A stretch of DNA of 64,000 nucleotides from JAICJR01 sp036494715 (lineage in GTDB: Bacteria > Actinomycetota > Thermoleophilia > Solirubrobacterales > Thermoleophilaceae), in assembly GCA_036494715.1 (NCBI GenBank), contig DASXNY010000155.1:11466-75465 (forward strand), read 5' to 3'. Under the pieces are notes generated by a model, which worked only from the letters and a program-made list of their open reading frames with translations, had not been told where the DNA came from and did no database searches. A program made the position numbers and the translations under genes. Position 1 is the first letter of the stretch. Each line of letters starts with the position of its first letter. This document shows, one piece after another, positions 8,872 through 17,565 of this stretch.

Positions 8872-10966
8872 TTGCTTGCTTCGCGCGGGGCTTGCCGTTC
8901 TCGTGCTGCTCTTTGAGCTCGCGCTTCAGGACCTTGCCCGTGGCGTTCCTGGGGAGCTCTTTCATGAACTCGATCTCGCGGGGGACCTTGTAGCGGGCCA
9001 GGTTGGCCTTGATGTAGTCCTGCAGGTCCTTCTCGCTGACGCTGCCGTTCGTGACGACGTAAGCCTTGAGGCGCTGGCCGAACTGCTCGTCGGGCACGCC
9101 GATCACCGCCGCCTCGGCCACGTGCTCGTGCTTGGCGAGCAGGTCCTCCACCTCGGCGGGGAACACGTTCTCGCCGCCTGACACGATCATCTCGTCGCTG
9201 CGGCCCTCCACGAACAGGCGCTCGTGGTCGTCGAAGTGACCGGTGTCGCCGGTGCTCATCAGGCCGCCGATCATGTCCTTGTTCCCGCCGCCCGTGTAGC
9301 CCTCGAACATCATCTCGTTGCCGACGAAGATGCGGCCCGTCTGGCCCCTGGGCAGCTCGTTGCCCTTGTCGTCGAAGATCTTCACGATCGTGCCGCGCGG
9401 CACCTTCCCGGCGGTCCCCGGAGCGGCGCGCAGGTCCTGCGGCGTGGCGATCGTGGCCCAGGCCACCTCGGTCGAGCCGTAGAGGTTGTAGAGGATGTCG
9501 CCGAACTCGTCCATGAACTTCACGGCGAGGTCGCCCGGCAGCGCCGAGCCGCTCAGCGGCACGCACTTGACGCTCGCCAGGTCGTACCTGTCGCGCGTGT
9601 CCTTGGGCAGCTCCATGATCCGCTGCACCATCACCGGCACCATCGGGATCGACGTGACCTCGTGCTGCGCCGCGGCCGCCAGCGTCTGCTCGGGATCGAA
9701 CTTGCGCTGGAGCACGTAGGTGGCCGACAGCACCAGCCCGAGCGAGAAGTGCGCGAAGCCCCAGCTATGGAAGAGCGGCGCCGAGATCAGCCACTTCTCG
9801 CGGGTCTTCAGCGGAATCTTCGACAGCAGCGCGGCGGCCGGGTCGAGCGTCTCCGGCTGACTGCGCGACGCGCCCTTCGGCGAGCCCGTGGTGCCCGAGG
9901 TGAGGATGATCGTGCGGCCGGGATTTGCGGGCGGCACCGGGTCGGACTCGTCGCCCGCCTCGATCAGCTCGTCGAGCGTCGGGTCCGCGGCCTTCTCCTC
10001 GTCGTGCCAGGCCACGAAGCGCTTGCGCCGCTGCCCAGCCTCGTCGAGCAGGCCATAGAACTCCTCGTCGAAGATCAGTGCGACGGGCTTCTCGCGCTTC
10101 ACGACCTCGGTGAGCTGCGGACCCGCGAAGGCGGTGTTGAGATAGAGGCCATGCGCGCCGAGCTTGGAGAGAGCCACCACCGTCTCGATGAAGCCGCGGT
10201 GGTTGCGGCACATCACGCCGACCAGGTCGCCCTCGAGCACGCCGTGGTCTGACAGCGAGCTGGCCAGCGCGTTCGAGCGCCGGTGCACCTGCTCGAAGGT
10301 GAGCGTGCCGAGCTCGTCGATGATCGCCGTCTCGTGCGGGTAGCGGATCGCCGAGCCCGCGAAGCCGGCGGCCGGCGTCGGGCCCCAACGGTGGAGCGTG
10401 GCGAGCGTGCGCAGGATGCGATCGGGCCGCTGTGGCCGCGCGAAGCCGGCGCCGGCCAGCACCCGCGCGGTGTGCAGCTTGTTCGCGGCCACCGTGAGGG
10501 GGCCCACCTGGGTCTCGTTCTTGCTCACGCTCTCCCCTTCTATCTCTGCCCGGAGCCGCTCGAGCGACTCCTTGATGTTGGACTGCACGATCCGCGCCGA
10601 GATCCGGTCGGTCACGGCGGCGATGAACCCTCCCGGGGAGTGATAGCTGAGCCGTAACGTCACGCGCGTCGATCCGTCGTCCTGCTCGCGCAGACGCCAG
10701 CGCCCGCGCTGGTCGATGCCGGTGATGCTCGTCCAAGCGAGGTCGGCCGGCTCGTGGTACTCCACGACCTCGATCAGTCCCCCGACCTGCGCGGAGCCCA
10801 CCTCCATCAGCATCCGGTAGCGGGTACCGAGGCCGCTCTTGCGGCGGCCCTCGACCTCCCAGCGCGTCACGCCCGCGAGCACGCTGGCGAGCCCCTCCGC
10901 CGACGAGATCACGGGCCAGATCTCCTCGGGCGTGGCGCTGATGTCGATCGACTCCTCGAGCCGCAT
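8861..10966 (-). CDS. SRPBCC domain joined in frame to a FadD-like acyl-CoA synthetase
   Basis: The frame is open for 701 codons. Residues 1-146 are a polyketide-cyclase-like SRPBCC domain (SIDISATPEEIWPVISSAEG; later RGRWRLREQDDGSTRVTLRL), a lipid- or hydrophobic-ligand-binding fold. From about residue 147 follows a complete ANL acyl-CoA synthetase of about 555 residues, with the A3 loop TSGTTGSPKGASRS, YGSTE, the STGDTGHFD and GRSDEMIVSGGEN hinge segments, and the catalytic Lys in PRNATGKVLKREL. It would activate fatty or other carboxylic acids as CoA thioesters. No stop separates the two parts, but a GTG at 10528 behind GGGGAG could start the synthetase alone, so both a fusion and a separate product are possible. 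The ATG overlaps the upstream acyltransferase stop (TGATG). Confidence 0.82.
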   Translation of the reverse strand: MRLEESIDISATPEEIWPVISSAEGLASVLAGVTRWEVEGRRKSGLGTRYRMLMEVGSAQVGGLIEVVEYHEPADLAWTSITGIDQRGRWRLREQDDGSTRVTLRLSYHSPGGFIAAVTDRISARIVQSNIKESLERLRAEIEGESVSKNETQVGPLTVAANKLHTARVLAGAGFARPQRPDRILRTLATLHRWGPTPAAGFAGSAIRYPHETAIIDELGTLTFEQVHRRSNALASSLSDHGVLEGDLVGVMCRNHRGFIETVVALSKLGAHGLYLNTAFAGPQLTEVVKREKPVALIFDEEFYGLLDEAGQRRKRFVAWHDEEKAADPTLDELIEAGDESDPVPPANPGRTIILTSGTTGSPKGASRSQPETLDPAAALLSKIPLKTREKWLISAPLFHSWGFAHFSLGLVLSATYVLQRKFDPEQTLAAAAQHEVTSIPMVPVMVQRIMELPKDTRDRYDLASVKCVPLSGSALPGDLAVKFMDEFGDILYNLYGSTEVAWATIATPQDLRAAPGTAGKVPRGTIVKIFDDKGNELPRGQTGRIFVGNEMMFEGYTGGGNKDMIGGLMSTGDTGHFDDHERLFVEGRSDEMIVSGGENVFPAEVEDLLAKHEHVAEAAVIGVPDEQFGQRLKAYVVTNGSVSEKDLQDYIKANLARYKVPREIEFMKELPRNATGKVLKRELKEQHENGKPRAKQATKN

Positions 10967-11889
10967 CAGCCGATCACCGGTAGGCGGCGCTCGGCCGCGA
11001 GCGTGTCGAGCGTGCGCTGCATGCGGGCCATCACCTCGTCGTAGATCTCGTCGACGTCGGGGTTGCGCCCGAACTCCTTGCGCAGGTGGATCGGCGGCAG
11101 CACCTCCACCGAGATCTTCGCGGGCAGCGGTATGTGGCCGAACATGTCGCCCACGTTGAGCCCCCACGGCAGCGCCAGCGAGATCGGCAGCACCTTGAGG
11201 CGGAAGAGCTTGTCGACGCGCAGGAGCCGCGCCAGCCACTCGCCGCGCGTCAGGAACAGCGCGGTCTCCTGGCCGCCGATCGACACGACGGGGACGATCG
11301 GCACGTCCTTCGCGAGCGCCAGGCGGATGAAGCCCTTGCGGCCGCCGAAGTCGACCTTGGCGGACTCCCACGACGGCCGGTGCACCTCGTAGTCGCCGCC
11401 GGGGTAGACGAGCAGGGCCGCGCCGGACGACAGTGCCCTGTCGGCGTTCTCCGGCGACGCCGCCACGGTGCCGTATTTGCGCAGGTAGCCGAGCCCCGGC
11501 ATCGTCAGCACGAGATTGTGGGCGAGCTGGAAGAAGCGTCGCTCGACCCCGAAGTAGGTGTTGAAGGCGAGGCTGAAGACGAGCGTGTCGGGCGTGAGGT
11601 TGCCGCCCGAGTGGTTGCCCACGAGCAGCACCGCGCCCTCCTCGGGGATGTTCTCGAGGCCGCGCACGCGGCCGCGGAACCAGAGCGTCGCCATCAGCCA
11701 CAGCCGCGGCAGGCTGTCGCGGATGTAGTCGGGGTCGCGCTCGTCGAGATCCGCGCGCGGGATACGGCGCTGGAACTCGCCGCTGATGGCGCCCGCGAGC
11801 CGCGCCGCCACGCCGGCCATCTCGCGCGCCGTGCCCACCCCGTTCGCGGACGCGCGCTCGGACACCGCACCCTCCCTCATGGCGGCCAT
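10966..11889 (-). CDS. Lysophospholipid / DGAT2-like acyltransferase
   Basis: A 307-residue PlsC/LPLAT-superfamily acyltransferase. The catalytic-type motif appears as VGNHSGGNLTPD, with a longer His-Asp spacing than classical NHxxxxD, and the second motif is LLVYPGGDYEVHRPSWE followed by FGGRKGF. This pattern resembles bacterial members related to diacylglycerol or monoacylglycerol acyltransferases. Hydrophobic segments suggest membrane association. It is the first gene of a two-gene operon: its TGA overlaps the ATG of the SRPBCC-acyl-CoA synthetase, so the downstream enzyme may supply acyl-CoA and the SRPBCC domain may carry lipid. An ATG at 11880 is an equally possible start. Exact acceptor unknown. 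Confidence 0.8.
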   Translation of the reverse strand: MAAMREGAVSERASANGVGTAREMAGVAARLAGAISGEFQRRIPRADLDERDPDYIRDSLPRLWLMATLWFRGRVRGLENIPEEGAVLLVGNHSGGNLTPDTLVFSLAFNTYFGVERRFFQLAHNLVLTMPGLGYLRKYGTVAASPENADRALSSGAALLVYPGGDYEVHRPSWESAKVDFGGRKGFIRLALAKDVPIVPVVSIGGQETALFLTRGEWLARLLRVDKLFRLKVLPISLALPWGLNVGDMFGHIPLPAKISVEVLPPIHLRKEFGRNPDVDEIYDEVMARMQRTLDTLAAERRLPVIG

Positions 11890-12093
11890 TCTCCACCAAA
11901 CGATGTAACGGCGCGCTTTAACCGAATCCTCACCACCTGTTTACGCCTGCTTTAGCGCGCGGCGGGAGGCTTCCCGGCAGCCGGCAGCATCTCCCCCCGC
12001 GTCCGGGCCTTCGAGACGCCCTCCCCTGCCCAAGGCCCGGGCGCGGAGCCGGTGCCCGTCCATATCCCCGGTATCTCCAGTGGGAGGAGAACC

Positions 12094-12369
12094 ATGGCCC
12101 TCATCACCGAGGATCCCCCGACGACCTCCGACGAGCTGACGAGCGCCCACGAGCGCCTGGCCGAGGCGTTCACGGAACGCGACCGCGCACGTGCCCGCTA
12201 CGAGGCGGCGATCGGCACGAGCTGTGAGCTCGGCGCCTACATCCGCCTGCGCCAGGCCGGCCAGCACGTGTCCGCCTGCGACAAGTGGCTGCGCTGGGCC
12301 GAGTCGGAAAACCCCCTGACCGCGCCGCGCGCCGAGCACACCCCGCTCGACGAGCTGGTGACTCTCTGA
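12094..12369 (+). CDS. Small hypothetical protein
   Basis: A 91-residue hydrophilic protein starting at an ATG preceded by GGGAGGAG at a good distance. It is predicted mostly helical (TSDELTSAHERLAEAFTERD), with two cysteines in the middle (TSCELGAY and SACDKWL) and no membrane segment or signal peptide. No family recognised. It sits alone between the divergent acyltransferase and the two-component system, about 45 nt upstream of the response regulator. The ribosome site and codon use support it being real. Confidence 0.6.
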   Translation: MALITEDPPTTSDELTSAHERLAEAFTERDRARARYEAAIGTSCELGAYIRLRQAGQHVSACDKWLRWAESENPLTAPRAEHTPLDELVTL

Positions 12370-12375
12370 AACAGG

Positions 12376-12420
12376 CTTAGAAAACCCTTAGCGCACGGGC
12401 GTAGCATCCAGCCCGTGCGC
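12376..12420 (+). promoter_or_regulatory. Direct repeat and start-codon hairpin before the response regulator
   Basis: Two CTTAG elements (12376-12380 and 12387-12391) are spaced 11 nt apart, one helical turn, as expected for an OmpR-type dimer site. Directly after them GCGCACGGGC (12391-12400) and its perfect complement GCCCGTGCGC (12411-12420) are separated by 10 nt. The GTG start (12415-12417) lies in the right arm, so the hairpin could block initiation. No separate Shine-Dalgarno is evident. Confidence 0.55.
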
Positions 12421-13089
12421 ATTCTTGTGGTCGAGGACGAGCCGGCGATCGCTGACTTCCTGCGCCGTGGTCTGCAAGCCGAGGGCTACTCGGTCGACTG
12501 CGCGCACGACGGGCTCGAGGGTGAGCGCCGCGCGCTCTCCGGCGAGGTGGACCTCGTGATCCTCGACGTGATGCTGCCCGAGCGCGACGGGATGGACGTG
12601 CTCGACACGATCCGCGCGCGCAAGCCCGCGCTGCCGGTGATCATGCTCACCGCGCGCAACGTCGTCGAGGAGAAGGTGAGCGCGCTCGACAGCGGCGCGA
12701 ACGACTACGTCACGAAGCCCTTCTCCTTCGACGAGCTCGCGGCGCGCGTGCGTGCCCATCTGCGCAGTCCCGAGCAGGGCCGCGCCACCGAGCTGTCGGT
12801 GGCGGGCATCAGGCTCGACTTTCTCACGCGACGCGTGGAGCGCGGCGGCATGCCGGTCACGCTCTCCGCGCGCGAGTTCGAGCTGCTCGCATACTTCATG
12901 CGTCACCCTGGACAGGTGCTCTCGAAGCAACAGATCCTGAGTGCCGTCTGGGGGTACGACTTCGACCCGGGAACTAACGTGGTCGAGGTCTACGTCGGCT
13001 ACCTGCGCCGCAAGCTTGCGGCCAACGGTGGTCCGACGCCGATCGAGACGTTGCGCTCGGTCGGGTACCGCCTAGTCGACCGTGAGTAG
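12415..13089 (+). CDS. OmpR/PhoB-family response regulator
   Basis: A 224-residue response regulator. The receiver domain (1-115) has the acidic pocket (EDE at 7-9), the phosphoacceptor Asp51 in LVILDVMLPERDG, the Thr of MLTARN and the Lys of TKPFSFDELAAR. The C-terminal winged-helix DNA-binding domain (about 125-222) contains SAREFELLAYFMRHPGQVLSK and NVVEVYVGYLRRKL. The GTG start begins the receiver domain exactly. The 3' end overlaps the kinase gene by 8 nt, so the two are coupled. The signal sensed is not evident. Upstream direct repeats suggest autoregulation. Confidence 0.95.
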   Translation: MRILVVEDEPAIADFLRRGLQAEGYSVDCAHDGLEGERRALSGEVDLVILDVMLPERDGMDVLDTIRARKPALPVIMLTARNVVEEKVSALDSGANDYVTKPFSFDELAARVRAHLRSPEQGRATELSVAGIRLDFLTRRVERGGMPVTLSAREFELLAYFMRHPGQVLSKQQILSAVWGYDFDPGTNVVEVYVGYLRRKLAANGGPTPIETLRSVGYRLVDRE

Positions 13090-14527
13090 ATTCCGACTGC
13101 CGCGCGGACTCCGCGCCCGCCTCACGCTCTGGATCGCCGCGATCCTCATCCTCGCCGTCGCCGCCAGCTTCGCCGCCATCTACCGCGGCACCGGGCAGCA
13201 GCTCCGCAACGAGCTCGATCGCGATCTCGTCACCCAGGCGGGCGCGTTCGCCGCCGCGCTGCCGTCCGGCAACGGCGAGCCGACCGAGCTCACCGAGGCG
13301 ATCAACCGCTACGTCACGCACCAGCCCTTCCGCTCGACCTCGCAGCTGCTGTACGCGCGGCTGCCCGACGGGCGGATCCTGACGAACGAGCCGGAGCTGC
13401 TGGGCGTGTCAAACGCGCTCGACACCGAGCCCGAGTCGCGCGACATCCAGCGCCAGGAGGAGCACGCGGTGCAGAAGCTGCGCACCGCGCCGGTGGGCTT
13501 CACCACCCTCGACGCAATCGATCTCGGTGGCCTGCGCGTATACGTGCGGCGCGTGGAGCGGGGCGGGCAAGCCGTCGCGCTGGTCGGCGTTGGCGAACCG
13601 CTCGCGCCGGTGGACCGGGCGCAGCACGGCGTGGCGCGCACCTTCCTGCTGGCGGGGCTGTTCGCGCTGCTGGCCGCGATCGTGGCCGGCTACCTGCTCG
13701 CCACGCGGGTGTCGCGGCCGCTGCGGCAGATGGCAGGCACCGCCGCCGCCGTCAACGCGGGCGACCTCTCGCACCGCATCGGCCGCGCCGACACGAGCGA
13801 GGAGATTCGCGTGCTCGCCGAGTCGTTCGACAACATGCTCAACCGGCTCGATGACGCCTTCAACCGCCAGCGCGCGTTCGTCTCCGACGCCTCGCACGAG
13901 CTGCGCACGCCGCTGACCGTGGTGCGCGGGCAGCTCGAGGTGCTCGCCCGCCAGCCCGACGTGTCGCGCGAGGACGTGACCCGGGTCACGCGGCTCGTCA
14001 GCGCCGAGACCGAACGCATGGAGCGCCTCGTGGACGACCTGCTGCTGCTCGCCAAGACGGAGGAGGGCAGCCCGCTCGAGCGGCGCAGCCTCGATCTGCG
14101 CGACTACGTGCACGACGTCTTCAACGCGCTCAGCCTCACCGCCGACCGCGACTTCGAGCTCGGCCCGGTGAGCGACGTGCGCATCGAGGCGGACCCCGAC
14201 CGCCTCGCGCAGGTGATCCACAACCTGGCCCAGAACGCCGTGGCCCACACGCCGGAGGGCGGCCTCGTGCGGCTGTCGGCGGCGGCCAATGGGAGCTGGG
14301 TGAGCTTCGCGGTCGAGGACAACGGGCCGGGCATCCCACCCGACCAACGCGACCGCATCTTCGACCGCTTCCACCGCACCGACCTCTCGCGCGCCCGCAC
14401 CACCGGCGGCAGCGGCCTCGGGCTCGCCATCGCGCGCGCACTCGTGGAGGCGCACGGCGGCCGCATCCGCGCGGGCGAATCGCCCGAGGGCGGCGCACGG
14501 GTCGAGTTCGACCTCCCACGCAGCTAG
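13082..14527 (+). CDS. HAMP-domain sensor histidine kinase
   Basis: A 481-residue membrane sensor kinase paired with the response regulator. Order: first membrane helix (LTLWIAAILILAVAASFAAI), an extracytoplasmic sensor of about 130 residues without recognised fold, a second helix (FLLAGLFALLAAIVAGYLLA), HAMP, HisKA with phosphoacceptor His272 in SDASHELRTPL, and HATPase with the N box (QVIHNLAQNAVAH), DNGPGIP and GGSGLGLAI. This is the usual architecture of the OmpR partner class. No residues of the catalytic set are missing. It overlaps the regulator gene by 8 nt. Confidence 0.95.
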   Translation: MSRFRLPRGLRARLTLWIAAILILAVAASFAAIYRGTGQQLRNELDRDLVTQAGAFAAALPSGNGEPTELTEAINRYVTHQPFRSTSQLLYARLPDGRILTNEPELLGVSNALDTEPESRDIQRQEEHAVQKLRTAPVGFTTLDAIDLGGLRVYVRRVERGGQAVALVGVGEPLAPVDRAQHGVARTFLLAGLFALLAAIVAGYLLATRVSRPLRQMAGTAAAVNAGDLSHRIGRADTSEEIRVLAESFDNMLNRLDDAFNRQRAFVSDASHELRTPLTVVRGQLEVLARQPDVSREDVTRVTRLVSAETERMERLVDDLLLLAKTEEGSPLERRSLDLRDYVHDVFNALSLTADRDFELGPVSDVRIEADPDRLAQVIHNLAQNAVAHTPEGGLVRLSAAANGSWVSFAVEDNGPGIPPDQRDRIFDRFHRTDLSRARTTGGSGLGLAIARALVEAHGGRIRAGESPEGGARVEFDLPRS

Positions 14528-14578
14528 CCAGGTTCAGCGCAGCCTGCCGACCACCCGAAAGGAGCATCCAGTCGCCCG

Positions 14579-15166
14579 TTGAAGGTATGCGGCGTGACAC
14601 GCCTCCTCGAACTGTCCGAGGCGCTTGCACGCGCGCATGTGGGGACCGCCGCGCACGCCCAATCGGTGGCGGAGCTGGCCGAGCGCGTCGGCGAGCGGCT
14701 CGGCATGCGCGGCCCCGAGCTACGCACGGTGCGCTGGGGCGCCCTGCTTCACGACGTCGGCAAGATCGAGGTGAGGCGCGAGGTGCTCAACAAGCCCGGC
14801 CCGCTCTCCGACTCGGAGTTCGAGGAGATCAAGCAGCACACGGTCGTGGGCGCGCTGATGATCGAGCGCATCGCGCGCTTCGGCACGGTGCACCAGCTCG
14901 TGCGCTGGTCGCACGAGCGCTGGGACGGCGACGGCTATCCCGACGGGCTCGCCGGCGTGGCGATCCCGCTCGGCGCGCGGGTGATCTGCGTGTGCGACGC
15001 CTACGACGCGATGGTGTCGGACCGCCCCTATCGCTCGGCCATGAGCCTGGACGAGGCCGTCGGCGAGCTGCGCGCGAGCGCGGGCAGCCAGTTCGACCCG
15101 GTGGTGGTCGAGGCGCTGGTGCACGAGCTGCAGGGTGCGTCCGTCCGCGACGCTCGCATCGCCTGA
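14579..15166 (+). CDS. HD-GYP domain phosphohydrolase
   Basis: A 195-residue stand-alone HD-GYP domain. The metal-binding HD pair is in LLHDVGKIEV, a further His in IKQHTVVG, and the signature appears as SHERWDGDGYPDGL. HD-GYP proteins hydrolyse cyclic di-GMP or related dinucleotides; here no sensor domain is attached, so regulation would come from a partner. A TTG at 14579 is used because AAAGGAG lies about 14 nt upstream; a GTG at 14594 is an alternative. It follows the two-component genes by about 50 nt and may be co-transcribed. A second HD-GYP protein, fused to GGDEF, lies at 31.5 kb. Confidence 0.85.
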   Translation: MKVCGVTRLLELSEALARAHVGTAAHAQSVAELAERVGERLGMRGPELRTVRWGALLHDVGKIEVRREVLNKPGPLSDSEFEEIKQHTVVGALMIERIARFGTVHQLVRWSHERWDGDGYPDGLAGVAIPLGARVICVCDAYDAMVSDRPYRSAMSLDEAVGELRASAGSQFDPVVVEALVHELQGASVRDARIA

Positions 15167-15182
15167 CCTGTACAAAGCCGGG

Positions 15183-16820
15183 GTGAGCTCCACCGGCGCA
15201 GAGCTGCTGGTCCGCGGCCTCGAGTCCGCCGGCGTGAAGCTGTGCTTCGGCCTGCCGGGTGTGCACAACCTGGCTGCCTGGAAGGCGCTCGCAGGCTCGG
15301 ACATCCGCCTCGTCGGCGTGCGACACGAGCAGACCGCGGTCTACGCGGCCGACGGCTATGCACGTGCGAGCGGCGCGGTGGGCGTCGCGATCACGACGAC
15401 GGGCCCCGGCGCGGCCAACACCCTGGGCGCCCTGGGTGAGGCGTGGGCCTCGGGCTCGCCCGTGGTGGTGATCGCCACCGACATCCCGACGTCGATCCGC
15501 CGGCCTGGCGTGCACCGCGGTGCCCTCCATGAGGCCTCCGACCAGGAGGCGATGTTCCGGCCGGTGACGAAGGCGACGTTCAAGGTCACCGACCCCGGCC
15601 TCCTCGGCGACGAGATCGGGTTGGCGATCCAGGCGGCCATGACCCCGCCGAGCCGGCCGGTGTACGTGGAGATCCCCACCGATGTGCTGTCCGCCCAGGG
15701 CGACGCTCCGCCGCCGGAGGAGGCGTCGCTGGCGCTGCCGTTTCCGTCGGACGCCGAGCTCGACCGCGCGGCGGAGATTCTGTCGGCGGCCTCGCGTCCG
15801 CTCGTGTGGGCGGGCGGCGGTGCGCTGCGGTCGGGCGCGGGCGCGCAGGTGGGCGCACTCGCCGAGCGCCTCGGGGCGCCGGTGTTCACCACCTACATGG
15901 CGCGCGGGCTGCTGGGCGCCTCGCATCCGTGCGCGGTCGGACTGCCCCCGCACCTGCCCGCCGCCGGGGCGCTGTGGGACGACGCCGACGCCGTGCTCGC
16001 CATCGGCAGCGACCTCGACGGCATGATGACCCAGAACTGGGCCATGCCGCCGCCGCGGCACCTCGTGGCGATCAACGTGGACGCCGCCGATGCGGCCAAG
16101 AACTACGAGCCGGAGCTGGTGCTCCAGGGTGACGCCGCCGCCGTCGGCGCAGCGCTCGCCGAACGGTTGCCCGCGCCCGGCGGCCTGGACGGCCTGAGCG
16201 CGCGGCTCGAGGAGCTGCGGGCCGAGGCGCTCGGCGAGCTCGAGCGCGAGCACCCCGCGGAGATGCAGTTCCTGCGGGTGTTTGCCGAGGCGCTGCCCGG
16301 CGACGCCGTCGTGGTCGCCGACATGTGCATCGCCGGCTACTGGCTCGGCGCGCTGCACCCCGTGTCCGGCCCGCGCCGGCTCGCCTACCCGATGGGCTGG
16401 GGCACGCTCGGCTACGGCTTCCCCCTCTCGATCGGCTCCGCGCTGGCGGCGACCGGGCCGGTGGTGAGCGTGTCCGGAGACGGCGGCTTCCTGTATGCGT
16501 GCGGCGAGCTGGCGACGGTGGCGCAGGAGCGGATCCCGATGACCGCCGTGATCGTGGACGACGGCGGCTACGGGATGCTGCGCTTCGACCAGCGCCACCG
16601 CGGCGAGCCGACGTTCGGCGTCGACCTCACGACACCCGACTTCGAGGCGCTGGCGCGCTCGTTCGACATCGAGGCCGAGACCGTGGACGGCCTCGGAACG
16701 GACTTCGGACGAGCGCTAGCGCGCCACATCGGGGTGGACGCACCCACCGTCCTCGTCGCTCGAGCAGCGCTGGAACCGCCGCCCACGACCTCGCCGCGCT
16801 GGTACCGCCGCGCCGTTTAG
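15183..16820 (+). CDS. Thiamine diphosphate-dependent enzyme (acetolactate synthase-like)
   Basis: A 545-residue three-domain ThDP enzyme of the acetolactate synthase / benzoylformate decarboxylase superfamily. The N-terminal PYR domain has the catalytic Glu in VRHEQTAVYAADGYAR and TTTGPGAANT; the central domain resembles the FAD/nucleotide-binding TPP_M fold; the PP domain has GYGFPLSIGSALA and the metal motif GDGGFLYACGELATV ending in VDDGGYG. The usual Asn at the end of the GDG motif is Asp here. GTG at 15183 fits the conserved start TGAELLVRGLESAG. It is a single gene, not next to an ilvN-type small subunit or other Ile/Val genes, so a catabolic 2-oxoacid substrate is more likely than acetolactate synthesis. 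Confidence 0.82.
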   Translation: MSSTGAELLVRGLESAGVKLCFGLPGVHNLAAWKALAGSDIRLVGVRHEQTAVYAADGYARASGAVGVAITTTGPGAANTLGALGEAWASGSPVVVIATDIPTSIRRPGVHRGALHEASDQEAMFRPVTKATFKVTDPGLLGDEIGLAIQAAMTPPSRPVYVEIPTDVLSAQGDAPPPEEASLALPFPSDAELDRAAEILSAASRPLVWAGGGALRSGAGAQVGALAERLGAPVFTTYMARGLLGASHPCAVGLPPHLPAAGALWDDADAVLAIGSDLDGMMTQNWAMPPPRHLVAINVDAADAAKNYEPELVLQGDAAAVGAALAERLPAPGGLDGLSARLEELRAEALGELEREHPAEMQFLRVFAEALPGDAVVVADMCIAGYWLGALHPVSGPRRLAYPMGWGTLGYGFPLSIGSALAATGPVVSVSGDGGFLYACGELATVAQERIPMTAVIVDDGGYGMLRFDQRHRGEPTFGVDLTTPDFEALARSFDIEAETVDGLGTDFGRALARHIGVDAPTVLVARAALEPPPTTSPRWYRRAV

Positions 16821-16830
16821 CGGCGGTTTT
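16805..16830 (+). terminator. Intrinsic terminator containing the stop codon of the ThDP enzyme gene
   Basis: CCGCCGC (16805-16811) pairs with GCGGCGG (16820-16826), followed by TTTT. The loop and the first base of the right arm hold the TAG stop codon (16818-16820), so the terminator overlaps the end of the coding region. Confidence 0.8.
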
Positions 16831-16909
16831 CGCTATCACTCGGGTCGTGGAGGGGTCGCCGACAAGACGATTTCCGTCCTCGCTCGTGTCGCACGCCGAG
16901 CAGGACCAG

Positions 16910-17545
16910 ATGGTGGAGGAGATCCGCAGCATCTCCTTCCCGACGTCCATGCGGGGCTATGACCGGGACGCCGTGGACGCCTATGTGGAGCGCGTCAACC
17001 GCCTGATGGCGGAGCTCGAGATCAGCCGCTCACCCGAGTCCGCGGTGCGGCACGCGGTGGCGCAGGTGACCGAGGAGACGCGCGGCATCCTCGAGCGCGC
17101 CCACGAGACCGCGGAGGAAATCACGAGCCGCTCGCGCTCCCAGGCCGACGACCGCGTGCAGGAGGCCGAGCGCGAGGCGGCAGAGATCCGCGAGGGCGCC
17201 GAGACGCGCGTCCACGAGCTCGACAACGACGCCGAGGCGATCTGGGCCGAGCGCCTGCGCCTGATCGCCGACGTGCGCGAGATCGCCGACCGCCTGCTCG
17301 CGGTGGCCGACGACGCGGCTGCGCGCTTCCCGTCGGCTCACCCGGACGCAGAGACCCAGGCGCTGCCGGCCGGCAGCGAAGAGGACATCACCGAGGTGTT
17401 CGACGCCGAGACGGTGTCGGACCCGGAGGTCGAGGAGGTCGAGGAGCTCGAGGACGAGGCCCAAGCGGAAGCCGAGGCCGAGATCGAGCCCGAGGAGTTC
17501 GACCCCGACGTCGAGTCAGAGCCCGAGCCTGAACAGCGGCAGTAA
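16910..17545 (+). CDS. DivIVA-domain / coiled-coil protein
   Basis: About 211 residues from the ATG at 16910. The DivIVA-type N-terminal motif is visible (SISFPTSMRGYDRDAVDAYVERVNRLMAEL), followed by a long coiled coil rich in Glu/Arg/Ala (ERAHETAEEITSRSRSQADD) and a highly acidic tail with many Glu-Val/Glu-Leu repeats. DivIVA-family proteins bind curved membranes and organise polar growth or septation in actinobacteria. The frame is open to a GTG at 16847, and a GTG at 16886 is also possible; ATG was preferred because a terminator ends at 16830 and the domain starts right after this ATG. The acidic tail is unusual for the basic membrane-binding type. Confidence 0.75.
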   Translation: MVEEIRSISFPTSMRGYDRDAVDAYVERVNRLMAELEISRSPESAVRHAVAQVTEETRGILERAHETAEEITSRSRSQADDRVQEAEREAAEIREGAETRVHELDNDAEAIWAERLRLIADVREIADRLLAVADDAAARFPSAHPDAETQALPAGSEEDITEVFDAETVSDPEVEEVEELEDEAQAEAEAEIEPEEFDPDVESEPEPEQRQ

Positions 17546-17565
17546 GGCCGGGACCTCACCCGCGT

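Noticed and set aside
10967..11899. N-terminal part of one 1012-codon frame through the acyltransferase region
   Set aside because: This part is the shadow frame of the acyltransferase gene, whose motifs are in another frame; only the portion from ATG 10966 is real.
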